Source: Symsagittifera roscoffensis (Eukaryota > Xenacoelomorpha > Acoela > Convolutidae). Taken from it: DNA of 64,000 bases. The stretch is taken from NCBI RefSeq assembly GCF_963678635.1, contig NC_087067.1:21262596-21326595 (forward strand), read 5' to 3'. This document shows positions 55,396 through 64,000 of the stretch, in pieces. The notes beneath the pieces were generated by a model. The model saw nothing but the letters and a program-made list of their open reading frames with translations. It made no database searches and was not told where the DNA came from. Made by a program: the position numbers and the translations under genes. How positions within the stretch are numbered: the stretch's first letter is position 1; each line of letters opens with the position of its first letter.

Positions 55396-55622
55396 ACCCA
55401 TATGATTAAAATCCTATCATTCACATATCACTTAAAACAATTCGATTGGATTTCCCTTAAGAACATGCAGATTCATTTTATGTTTTAGCACCATCAATTC
55501 TTTCTTTTAAAATTCAATTGTCATGCCAATCACATCTTAAGATCCCTTTACCTGCGCCGCACCCCAGTACCTAACTCAAGACTCCTCCCTCACACCCGAC
55601 TCGATACCTCCATGTACCCGAC

Positions 55623-58600
55623 TCAGGCGATGCTCAAGTAGTACTTCTTGTGAAGATGCACCATTATCTCGGTTTCTGCAAAGACCACATGTAGGATAGC
55701 ATACAATTCCCTCGAGCTCAGTTTGCCCCTGTTTGGGTCGTACACCGGCATCGAGACCTCCACTATTCCTCTTTCAATCATGAGGTCACGTAGTCTTGTC
55801 AGTGCCAATATCACGTGTTCGGGATCAATTGTGTTTCTGTCGTTGACTCTCGTTACTAGGAAGCAGAGGTATTTGCCCGGGACCTGTGCCACTGACGGCG
55901 GAAGCGCTGCCATGCCTCCCAGTCCTGGCCTCTGTCTAAACAGAAACTCTACGTTCTGGTACTCTCTTTTGAAGTCAGCCTCCAATCTTGATTTGAAACT
56001 CATGTCCGCCGTGATGCAGATCGCGCTGGTCCTGTTTGACAGGATGAAGTCGCTATCCGTTATCATGATGTTCTCTGAGTATTCATTGGGTATTTCGAAT
56101 TTCGTTTTGAAATTCCTTCCTATGGTAGGCTCTGGTTCTTCTTCCTCCAGTTCCAATCCGCTTGTTTCCCTCACTTCCTTGAGCTTCTTTATCATCAAAT
56201 TTTCGGTGTGGGTAAGTCCTACCCCCACTCCCCGGACAAAAATATTTATCGACGTCCCCGTCGATGTAGTCGGGTCTGAATTGTCCTTAGGGATGTCCAG
56301 TGGCCTGTCTGTTGCTGTCCATCCGAAAAGAGGGTCCTCTGTCTTCATGTAATTTGCTGCTGATACATCGATTTGCTGAATGCTTTGTCCTTCGCGGCTC
56401 TCGTCCTTGACATCACGCATCCACTCTAGAATCCTCAAGTTCGTGTTCTCCCTCCTTTCTATCTCACTCTGTTCGAGATCCGTCTCCAATTCTGGCGTCG
56501 AGTAATCATCCTGCGGATAATGTCCACCATCGTCAATGACCTGCCATTCCTCTCCGGCTTCCAGTTCGCCTGCGCTTAGTAGTTCATCGCCCAACTTGTC
56601 TGGCTGTATCTTATCGATCAAGAAGTCATCCCCGTACCTATTGTACCTCATACCTGTTCGTTTACGATTGCCAGTCCTGGTTTCCGGTGGTGTTGGTCGA
56701 TCCGGCTCCATCCACTTCGGTACCTCGTTTTGCTCTGGGTCGTTCCAGTCTTCTTCTACAAATGAACCTGCATCCGACTCCACTTCTATCTTTTCGTTGT
56801 CGTCCAAACTCAAGTTCTCATTACCATCATTTTTCTCTCTAGTGCCTTTCTCATTCACTTCGCACGCTGGTTCCACCACCAGGTACTCAAGACCTTCCAT
56901 GTCTTTTGGTAGGCACCAGTCCTCCGGGGACGGGACATGAGGCTTCAGATTTTCGTAATGTGCTGCTCGCCCTGTACTCAAGCGATAGAACCTTCCTTGT
57001 TGATGTACTTCCGTAATCATGAACGGTCCTCTCCATTTCTTGAGTAGTTTCTTTGTTCCCTTGGGCGGTATGACATTTTGGAAAACCCACACGTATTGGC
57101 CCACTTCGTATGGCCTTGCTCTTAGTATCTTTTCGTCATATTTCTTGCGTTGCCTCATTTGCGCTTGCGCCGTGTTTCTCCGACATAGCTCGTTTAGCTC
57201 TTGTTGTCTTTTGATCGCTTCCTTCACGTATGCTTGAGGTGACGTCCTCTTCCCCTCGTACTCCGGGTAGAAGAATGTTAGAGGCATTGCCCTTTCCCTG
57301 CCTGTCAACATCATGAAAGGACTGATACCCGTCGTTGAGTGCTGAGTACTATTATAGGCTCCTACTACTTGTGGCAGGTATTTGTCCCAGTCCGTCATGT
57401 ATCTCGAGCAGTACACCCTGAGCATGTTGACCAGTGTCCTGTTCTGTCTCTCTACCAACCCATTGGTCTGTGGATGATAGGTCGTCGAGTGTGCTTGAGC
57501 AATGTGTGATCTCTTCATCAATTCTTTTGTCAAGTCCCCCACAAAAGCCTTGCCGTTGTCTGACTGGAAAGTCATTGGACAACCATATCGCGATATCCAA
57601 TGCGTTATCAGGTGATCACATGTCTCCTCTGCTGAGGCTGTCTGGCACGGAACCGCTTCCGCCAACTTGGTGAAGTGATCTATTATAACTAGTATTTGGT
57701 TATAACCCGACTCCGTCATGCAGATTTTCTGATGGTCTATCTGCACCACTTCATTGAATTCCGAACTCTCGACAGACTTGAGGGGAAACTTCATCTTCCT
57801 TGGGTCTTTTACTTGAAGGCATGCTAGGCAGGCATTCACCCACCTCTCGCAAGCTTTTCTCATTCCCGGCCAGTCAAACCTGTGAAGTATCCTTTGTTGT
57901 ACTTTATCTATCCCCTGGTGGCCCATCTGGTCGTGTGATCTGAAAAGCACCTCCGTTTGGTACAATTGTGGTAGTATGATGAGGTTGTGTTTGTGTAATA
58001 TTTTTTCCTCATCTCTTCTCTTGCACGCTACCACCCCTTCAGCTGTGTGATAAAGTAAGTCTCTCTTTTCTTTGTAGAACTGGCTCAAGATCTTGTAGCT
58101 GTCTTCCTCAAGTTCCCCCTTCTCCTTGACTCCCGAATGGATCCATTTGGAGAGGTTACTTGTCATTTTGTCATTCCTCTGGGCCCTTATTAGGTCAGAC
58201 AGCCTGTATCTTGCCTTAACGTGCTCCTTTAGCGCCATGATCTGTCCATTCATCTCACCAGGGTTGTGGATGTCATCGCTCAGTTTCACACATATCATCC
58301 TTTTCACGATTTTCATGTCGTCTTCTGGTACCAGATTCGTTCTGACGTTTGAGTTGCACGATAGTTCCCTTAGTGGTTTTCTTGAAACTGCTATTTTCTC
58401 GAGCTCTTCACCACCTCGTACCTCTTGTATTTCCAGATTATACGTCCCTGAAGATGGATCCGTCTGTAATTCCCTGTCGTGCTGTCTTATCTTCTCTTCC
58501 GCCAGTATCATGCATAGACTGTCTTGGTCTTCGCTGCTCTCATCCGAGTCTTCATCCCACTCTTTACGCTCCCCGGACAATTTCCCTTCTCCGGTTTCGT

Positions 58601-61600
58601 CTTCTTCCATGAATCTGGACCACTCCCCGGACTCTTGATCTAGTCCCAGGTGTTCAACTTCTTCTCTGAATGTTACTTTCTTATCCCTGACTTTTGTCTG
58701 CTCCAGAATTTTTTCGGGGATTTTTTCAACTAGTGATCGCACGACTTCCTTGCTATCAGTGATGCTTCCTTTTGAGACATTAGTATTGTTCACTGTTTCT
58801 TCTCTCCGAAGTATGGTTAGTTCCGGTGCCTCCTGACCTTTCCCTTGGATCACGGGCTTGTCATCTGATAGTTTCTCAAGCAACCTCATTAAGTCTTCAT
58901 CTATTCGGACCGTTCCCTCCTCTACCTGGATGAGATCATAACCCTTTGCCTTGAGTGTTTCCCTCACGATCTTGGATTTGAGCATTATTCCTATCGGAAT
59001 CCCTCTGCTTTTCTTCAAGATGGTCTTTTCAAGAGGCTCTTTCGGCAATTCGGGATGATCTTCAATCGGTTTGCCTGATTTGTCCAGCCATCTCGTGAGT
59101 GGAAGACTGTCGTACGTTTCTTTGTCCATAAAGGAGAAGCCGTCTTTGATCTCAGGTCTGTCCGCCTCTCTTTGTTCTTGCCTCTCGTAGAACTCCGTCT
59201 TCTTACTCAAGCTGTCAGCATTTTGATGTTTATCTCGTGTTCTGTGCTCAATTATCATGTTGTATCCATCCAAGCGAACTATCCACCTCCCAATATAGCT
59301 CTGGTCCATTGAGTACGTTTTCAGCCAGCTTAGTGCTCGGTTGTCGACTCGCAGCTTGAAGGGCTCACTGCCTAGGTATGCTCTGTATTTTTCGACAAAG
59401 GTGACCACCGCGAACATCTCTGCTTTCGGTGCTCCGTACTTCATTTCTGTGTCACTTAGGACCTTGCTCCCGTATGCTATTGGTCTCAAGACTGTCTTCC
59501 CATTCCATTCTTGTTCTTGATGGAGAATCCCAGAAATAGCGACTACTGACGCGTCCGTGTCTAGCACGTACATCCCCTTCTCTGTCGGCATACCCAGTAC
59601 TGGTGCCTCACATAGCTCTTTCTTTATTCTCTGGAATGACTCTTCTGCCGCGTTGTTCCACGTGAACTTCTTGCCCTTATGTCTCATTAGTTGTTGCATC
59701 GGGTATACCTTGTCCGCATAGCCCTTGATGAATTCTCTATAATAGTTGGCGAAACCCAGGAAGCTCATCAGCTGGTGCTCCGTCTTCGGTGATTTCCAGG
59801 TTAGGACTGCTTCCACGGCGTCTGGATCAGGTCTGATGCCGTGCTTATCTACCATCCTTCCCAAGTATTTAATCGAGTCCTTGAGTATCTCGCACTTTGA
59901 TGGTTTACACTTCAGCCCCGATCTTTTCATGCACGCGAACACCTCGTCAAGCCTCTCGATGTGGTCTTCTAGTGTCGGCGTTGCTATTACCACGTCGTCC
60001 ACGTAGCACATTACCAGGTTGCCGTACTTCTTCGTCACGCCTATCAACGCGTGTGCCATCAGCCGCTGAAACGTGGCTGTTGCATTGCAGAGTCCAAACG
60101 GCATCCGTTTCCATTGAAACAGACCCAACTCGCAGGCGAACCCTGTCTTGTCCCTGTCTTGCTTCCTTAATGGTACCTGCCAAAAGGCCGAGCCTAAATC
60201 AAGAGTCGTAAAAAATTTCGCATCACCTAACTTCGAGAGGCTCTCATCAATTCTAGGTATGGGATAGGCATCCTTCACCGTGACGGAGTTCAGGTATCGA
60301 AAGTCACAACAAAACCTTAACTGGTCGCCTTTCTTTTTGGCCATCACTACTCCACACGCCCACGGTGACTTGGATGGTTCTATCATGTCATACTCTAGTA
60401 ACGTTTCGATTTCTTTTCTACACGCGTCCGATTTGTGTGGGGTCATGCGCCTCGCCCCCTCCCTGTGTGGTACCGCGTTTTCCTCAAGTTCAATTTCATG
60501 TTCAACAAAATTACAACACCCGATATCCGCCTTATGCCTTGAAAAGACCTCCTCGTTTCGCTCTAGTACGTCCTTGATAGCTTCGAGCTGTTCATCTTTC
60601 AGTTTGCCCCTTAAATGTTCAATCTCCGGCAGAACCGGTTTATCAGTTTGCATTTCATCTAGTGTGGGTCGCTCTGGAAAGTTCGAACAGCTCGAAAGCC
60701 CATCGTCCGTTTCTGACTTAAGTGATTTGATAAGACCTGAAGAATCTTTTATTCTCTGCAATCGTCTCAAGATACAAATTTTGTCCCTGTGGTTGGGACA
60801 ATCAACAACTTCATTTTGTTTTGAGTTTTCAATTGTTTCATATCGAGTTTTAACCGGTAAAGCATATCCCAGCTTCCTCCCTCTCTGTATCGTGATCGGT
60901 ATATCAAGGGTATTCAACAAGACACTGACGCAGAGGCCGCTCTTCGTTATCGAAAATGATCTTCCTAAAACAGCAGCGCTTTGACTATTGGGATTTGGAA
61001 CTATACACACTTGCTTGTTGTCACTTAGTTCATTATAATTTTTCATCCTCAAGCTTACGATTGCCGCTTCATTAGCTTTTAACCTCACTCTCCTACTCAA
61101 GAATACCGGTGCTTTGTTTTCATTCGCCATTATTAAATTTACCGGTTTGATTGCGTACCTCCTATCCGGGTTCCGTATCCTGAACATTGCATTATTTAGA
61201 TCAATCGTTACGTCGAAATTCCTGATGAAGTCTCTGCCCAAAATGAATTGGTCAGATTCATCTAGGTTTTCTACCACGATGAAGCTCATCCACAGGTTAC
61301 GTTCCCCCAAATTGAGGGCTATTATCGGCGTCCTGCCCAGCACCCGTAGGGCCCCTTTGTTTGCAGCTGACAGCCGTATTCTCGAGTCTATCAAGTCACC
61401 TTTGTCAAAGCCCATCTTTTCCCATGTTTCGATTGGTATGACGCTCAAGACTGCTCCCGTGTCAAGTAATCCACGCAACTGAGTCTTTTTGCCATTTATG
61501 TCTAGCACGTGCCCTGTCACGTCTGCTTCCGTCCCGATGTGCATTGCATCTTCTTCAAGCATGGCACAGTGTCCGATCGATCTTACTTTCAATTCTTCTT

Positions 61601-64000
61601 TCCCTACATAGATTTGTCCAATTAGGTCTTCGTCGCATGTTATCATCGTCTTGGTATAGATGTTGATTCCATCTATATTTAGCATGACCTCGTGTGGACC
61701 ATAAGCTTCAGTGTACCTATTATCAACACGTACCGATTTGCTGCCCCCTCTCGTGAGTAGTGCCCTGAGCGCTCTAGAAGTCGTTTGTGGACTTATTCCA
61801 CTCAAGTAGTCTGCATACACGTCAATGTGCATTATCGTCTGGTCGCTCGGCTCGCTCAAGTTTCTGGTTACCTCGTGTCCGCCCACTGTGATTATCGACA
61901 TTATTCTTGCTCCGATTTTCGATATTCCAAAAGGTTTACCTGTCACCATTTTCACGGTGTTACAATTCCCGGTCTTCATTGAGCCCGTTCTAGCCTCTGG
62001 TATTGAGTTCGATCCGGTTAATGCTTCGTTAAAATTCTGTCTTTCGATCTCCAACTTTAGTCGTTGCTCTATTTCTTTCGCAGCCAGATCTTGTTTCACT
62101 TTGGCAATTGCTTCCGTCGCCGCTTTCTCATAATTTATCTCTAGAGAGCTTCCGGCCGCGGACTCTAACGCACCGCTAACATGTGTCACAGCTTTCACTG
62201 TCTTCGTCGGCAATTCGGTGTTTGGTGCCCCCACGTTCCTAGATTCAAACTCGTTTTGCCTGTTCCGCTGATTCTGCACCGCCGCTAATGCCAACTTATG
62301 TTTGGGGTGATTCTGGTCCTTGACCGCTTCCCAGAACAAGGGACAATCCATTCTGAAGTGCCCCTCCTGGTTACAGAAGAAGCATCTGGCGCCTATCTTG
62401 ATGATTAAGCCGTTATAGTACTCGTGTTCCTCCATCTGGCTCATATCCTCTTCATCCGGTGCATAACCTAGGCTCTTCATGCCTTGTTTGTACGTTGTGC
62501 AGTCAGCCACATGATGATCCGCTGACCCGCAGTTCGCGCATGATCTGCGCTTGTCCATATCATCTCTAGGTTTGTACCATGATGACCTCTGGGGTTGGCT
62601 TCCCCCTTGCGTGTTCCTGTTTTCGGAATATGAGTACTTCTTAGGTTTCATCAGCATGTATTCTCTTGATTTCTGTCTCATTTCTTCTGGGGTGGGTGCG
62701 CTGTCCTTCGACAATGTGTAGTATGTTGCTAACATTGTCCTTAAGTCATCACTTTTCACCCCATCGATGAACTTCGAGGCAATGCTAAAGTTCCGTCTAT
62801 TTGTCGACTCCTCTGGGTCACTCCTCCTTCTCAAGCTCTCGAGGTCATCTAGGAACCGATCTATTGACTCGTCGTCCCTCTGCCTTCTCTTTTCAAATCG
62901 CATCATCGCTTGGTGACCCTTCATGCCTGACCCGAACCGATTCAGCAATATCTCAAAGATCTTGTCCGCGGTGTCGCGTTCTTCCTCCTTCTTTGCGACC
63001 ACGCATTTTAATGCCGTTCCTTCCAAGTTGCTCAGTATGGCTGTACATGCTTGTCTTTCGTCACTCAAGTTATCTTGTTCTAGATGTAATCTCATCACTT
63101 CCACCCAAGTGTCAATGCATCCATCGGAGTCGTCCTTGAATTCTTTTGGCTTCTTGAATGTCTTTCTTGATTTTCCCTCTCTCCTGTCGCTCGAGTCAGT
63201 GTTCCTCGTGGCGAAGGCCTCTAGAGTCCTGTTCATCATCTCCCAAGTGCTGGCCCATGTCATAGCATCCGGTCCTGTGTTGCTTTTAGCTGTTGAATCT
63301 CCCGGAGCAGTCGTTGTATTCAACGTTCCATTCTTCATTATTGTTTTCGCAGCTGTTGGTGCTATGCTTATCGCATCCCTGGTTAAGGGCAACGGTGTCG
63401 ATTGTCGTTTGTTCCTTTGTGGTTCTGCAAAGTCAACTCTGGTGCCTTGCGTACGATCCGCTGCCGGTCTTTCTTGTGGAGTAGAACCTCTCAAGATTGC
63501 ATCCAACTTTGCCTGTATTTCACACGAACTCTCGGCTTGACTCCTGCTCATTGTGTCCATTCTCCTTTCCAGGCTCCCTAATTGGCTGTTGACATCATCA
63601 TATCGGTTCTTCAACTGTTGCATGTCTGTTTTGATGTTCTTCTCTCGTTCTTCATTGGTGGCTTCTACCTTATCTGACATTTCCTTGAGTCTCTCATCTG
63701 TTGCCTTAGCTAGGTTAAAATAACTGTCTAGATACTCGTGCTTGTTGTATCTTATCTCCTTTTTTATCACCTCTCTGTCTTCTTCACTGTGCTTAAGTCT
63801 TTTGTCAATCTGATTTAATTTCGCCAACAAGTCACCCAGCTCAATGTTAGTCTCTTCATGGTCAGCTGTCGGTCTCTCTTCGGCCGTAGCCTCTGCTTTA
63901 GCTTGTTCCTCTCTTGGATTGGCTTCTGAGGTCTTCGTGCTCACTGTCCCAAACGTTCGTGCTCTTTCTGCTTTTGGTTCTTCAGTCACGTTTTCTTTTG
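55623..64000 (-). CDS. Gag-Pol polyprotein of family B, 5' end beyond the window
   Basis: At least 2,788 codons in one frame. The first apparent start is a GTG at 63,989 and the frame stays open to the edge, so the true start lies outside. Parts by residue: charged coiled-coil N-terminus (45-150); Gag core (270-450); zinc knuckles CANCGSADHHVADC (484-497) and CFFCNQEGHFRMDC (536-549); protease LLDTGAVLSV (near 843) and FILGRDF (near 916); RT (1,180-1,400) with CYVDDVVIA near 1,329; RNase H (1,470-1,595); acidic linker (1,600-1,990); integrase with HHCC (2,019-2,057), catalytic D 2,085, D 2,144 and E 2,180 (35 residues between the last two) and GPF near 2,321; then a tail of about 430 residues ending in a macro-like region. 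Gag and Pol share a frame, so no frameshift signal is needed. Ty3/Gypsy (Metaviridae type); looks whole over the visible part. Confidence 0.93.
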   Translation of the reverse strand, partial: KENVTEEPKAERARTFGTVSTKTSEANPREEQAKAEATAEERPTADHEETNIELGDLLAKLNQIDKRLKHSEEDREVIKKEIRYNKHEYLDSYFNLAKATDERLKEMSDKVEATNEEREKNIKTDMQQLKNRYDDVNSQLGSLERRMDTMSRSQAESSCEIQAKLDAILRGSTPQERPAADRTQGTRVDFAEPQRNKRQSTPLPLTRDAISIAPTAAKTIMKNGTLNTTTAPGDSTAKSNTGPDAMTWASTWEMMNRTLEAFATRNTDSSDRREGKSRKTFKKPKEFKDDSDGCIDTWVEVMRLHLEQDNLSDERQACTAILSNLEGTALKCVVAKKEEERDTADKIFEILLNRFGSGMKGHQAMMRFEKRRQRDDESIDRFLDDLESLRRRSDPEESTNRRNFSIASKFIDGVKSDDLRTMLATYYTLSKDSAPTPEEMRQKSREYMLMKPKKYSYSENRNTQGGSQPQRSSWYKPRDDMDKRRSCANCGSADHHVADCTTYKQGMKSLGYAPDEEDMSQMEEHEYYNGLIIKIGARCFFCNQEGHFRMDCPLFWEAVKDQNHPKHKLALAAVQNQRNRQNEFESRNVGAPNTELPTKTVKAVTHVSGALESAAGSSLEINYEKAATEAIAKVKQDLAAKEIEQRLKLEIERQNFNEALTGSNSIPEARTGSMKTGNCNTVKMVTGKPFGISKIGARIMSIITVGGHEVTRNLSEPSDQTIMHIDVYADYLSGISPQTTSRALRALLTRGGSKSVRVDNRYTEAYGPHEVMLNIDGINIYTKTMITCDEDLIGQIYVGKEELKVRSIGHCAMLEEDAMHIGTEADVTGHVLDINGKKTQLRGLLDTGAVLSVIPIETWEKMGFDKGDLIDSRIRLSAANKGALRVLGRTPIIALNLGERNLWMSFIVVENLDESDQFILGRDFIRNFDVTIDLNNAMFRIRNPDRRYAIKPVNLIMANENKAPVFLSRRVRLKANEAAIVSLRMKNYNELSDNKQVCIVPNPNSQSAAVLGRSFSITKSGLCVSVLLNTLDIPITIQRGRKLGYALPVKTRYETIENSKQNEVVDCPNHRDKICILRRLQRIKDSSGLIKSLKSETDDGLSSCSNFPERPTLDEMQTDKPVLPEIEHLRGKLKDEQLEAIKDVLERNEEVFSRHKADIGCCNFVEHEIELEENAVPHREGARRMTPHKSDACRKEIETLLEYDMIEPSKSPWACGVVMAKKKGDQLRFCCDFRYLNSVTVKDAYPIPRIDESLSKLGDAKFFTTLDLGSAFWQVPLRKQDRDKTGFACELGLFQWKRMPFGLCNATATFQRLMAHALIGVTKKYGNLVMCYVDDVVIATPTLEDHIERLDEVFACMKRSGLKCKPSKCEILKDSIKYLGRMVDKHGIRPDPDAVEAVLTWKSPKTEHQLMSFLGFANYYREFIKGYADKVYPMQQLMRHKGKKFTWNNAAEESFQRIKKELCEAPVLGMPTEKGMYVLDTDASVVAISGILHQEQEWNGKTVLRPIAYGSKVLSDTEMKYGAPKAEMFAVVTFVEKYRAYLGSEPFKLRVDNRALSWLKTYSMDQSYIGRWIVRLDGYNMIIEHRTRDKHQNADSLSKKTEFYERQEQREADRPEIKDGFSFMDKETYDSLPLTRWLDKSGKPIEDHPELPKEPLEKTILKKSRGIPIGIMLKSKIVRETLKAKGYDLIQVEEGTVRIDEDLMRLLEKLSDDKPVIQGKGQEAPELTILRREETVNNTNVSKGSITDSKEVVRSLVEKIPEKILEQTKVRDKKVTFREEVEHLGLDQESGEWSRFMEEDETGEGKLSGERKEWDEDSDESSEDQDSLCMILAEEKIRQHDRELQTDPSSGTYNLEIQEVRGGEELEKIAVSRKPLRELSCNSNVRTNLVPEDDMKIVKRMICVKLSDDIHNPGEMNGQIMALKEHVKARYRLSDLIRAQRNDKMTSNLSKWIHSGVKEKGELEEDSYKILSQFYKEKRDLLYHTAEGVVACKRRDEEKILHKHNLIILPQLYQTEVLFRSHDQMGHQGIDKVQQRILHRFDWPGMRKACERWVNACLACLQVKDPRKMKFPLKSVESSEFNEVVQIDHQKICMTESGYNQILVIIDHFTKLAEAVPCQTASAEETCDHLITHWISRYGCPMTFQSDNGKAFVGDLTKELMKRSHIAQAHSTTYHPQTNGLVERQNRTLVNMLRVYCSRYMTDWDKYLPQVVGAYNSTQHSTTGISPFMMLTGRERAMPLTFFYPEYEGKRTSPQAYVKEAIKRQQELNELCRRNTAQAQMRQRKKYDEKILRARPYEVGQYVWVFQNVIPPKGTKKLLKKWRGPFMITEVHQQGRFYRLSTGRAAHYENLKPHVPSPEDWCLPKDMEGLEYLVVEPACEVNEKGTREKNDGNENLSLDDNEKIEVESDAGSFVEEDWNDPEQNEVPKWMEPDRPTPPETRTGNRKRTGMRYNRYGDDFLIDKIQPDKLGDELLSAGELEAGEEWQVIDDGGHYPQDDYSTPELETDLEQSEIERRENTNLRILEWMRDVKDESREGQSIQQIDVSAANYMKTEDPLFGWTATDRPLDIPKDNSDPTTSTGTSINIFVRGVGVGLTHTENLMIKKLKEVRETSGLELEEEEPEPTIGRNFKTKFEIPNEYSENIMITDSDFILSNRTSAICITADMSFKSRLEADFKREYQNVEFLFRQRPGLGGMAALPPSVAQVPGKYLCFLVTRVNDRNTIDPEHVILALTRLRDLMIERGIVEVSMPVYDPNRGKLSSRELYAILHVVFAETEIMVHLHKKYYLSIA
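55626..56087 (-). other. Macro-domain-like region at the end of Pol
   Basis: Residues about 2,635-2,788. The succession IMITDSDFILSNRTSAICIT, ADFKREYQNVEFL, GKYLCFLVTRVN, ILALTRLRDLMIERGIVEVS, MPVYDP and ETEIMVHLHKKY follows the strand and helix order of the TARG1 (OARD1)/Poa1 type of macro domain, including the LITK-like strand, the helix that begins with a Leu-rich run and ends before VxxxSMP, and the last strand. The glycine-rich ligand loops are not obviously kept in any of the copies, so ADP-ribose binding or hydrolysis should not be assumed. Assigned by eye. Confidence 0.55.

Larger units (their letters stand above)
55100..55622 (-). other. Spacer between Gag-Pol and ORF2 of family B
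   Basis: 523 bp without an ORF. It holds a 20-bp tandem repeat (55,141-55,196) close to the ORF2 start, an A4G6 purine tract (55,386-55,395) and CTTGAG words including one at 55,575-55,580. Downstream genes of LTR elements are usually made from a spliced RNA. Weak acceptor-like sequence (pyrimidine-rich, ending CCCGAAG) lies about 10 bases ahead of the ORF2 ATG, but I cannot assign a splice pair. Confidence 0.6.
45060..64000 (-). mobile_element. Giant Ty3/Gypsy element, family B (looks whole as far as visible)
   Basis: On the - strand: Gag-Pol (55,623 to beyond the right edge), a spacer of 523 bp, ORF2 (46,220-55,099), a polypurine tract and a 3' non-coding region that should include the 3' LTR. 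The 5' LTR, primer-binding site and first codons lie outside the window, so age from LTR divergence cannot be judged. Both frames are open over 17 kb, so the copy is probably young. The coding part alone exceeds 17.2 kb, which is very large for a Gypsy element. The left border is placed between 45,060 and 45,300, where the LINE ends and the CTTGAG-rich sequence begins. Confidence 0.9.

Overview
The window is animal DNA made almost wholly of mobile elements. I found no host gene, tRNA, rRNA or CRISPR array. LINEs with APE endonucleases, Penelope-like elements with GIY-YIG domains, and very large Ty3/Gypsy elements with AT-rich DNA between them point to a repeat-rich invertebrate genome. I cannot name the species.

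The main content is a lineage of giant Ty3/Gypsy (Metaviridae-type) elements present three times. Two copies belong to an older family, called A here. A1 (about 1-18,640, + strand) covers Gag-Pol and much of the second gene. A2 (about 30,650-39,780, + strand) covers the end of Pol, the second gene and a 3' region. Both are broken fossils. The third copy, family B (about 45,060 to beyond 64,000, - strand), has two enormous open frames: a Gag-Pol of at least 2,788 residues (55,623-63,989, open past the window edge) and a downstream ORF2 of 2,959 residues (46,220-55,099). As far as it is visible, it looks whole.

Two traits make this lineage unusual. Pol continues about 430 residues past the integrase GPF motif and ends in a region resembling the macro-domain fold of the TARG1/Poa1 type. 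The gene in the usual envelope position has no signal peptide; it carries a complete SGNH/GDSL-hydrolase motif set, a second SGNH-like region and about 1,900 residues I cannot assign. Families A and B share this layout although ORF2 has diverged strongly, so it is old and maintained. Family B also repeats the hexamer CTTGAG in the sense direction dozens of times in coding and non-coding parts, which the A copies do not. It has candidate polypurine tracts after ORF2 and between the two genes.

Other layers: an inverted duplication of A1 around a 200-N gap (8,985-14,341); a LINE inserted in A1's second gene (18,640-20,330); a 182-bp MITE (21,126-21,307); a CR1/Jockey-like LINE with a PHD-like finger (21,409-25,140, -); a reverse transcriptase of the RPI-x-G-x-x-LRRL type (25,200-27,535, -); a Penelope-like element (28,038-30,290, -); a Penelope-like 3' fragment in a 510-bp tandem duplication (40,567-41,579, -); and a LINE with an SGNH-type ORF1 and a largely intact endonuclease ORF that has lost its RT core (41,790-45,060, -).
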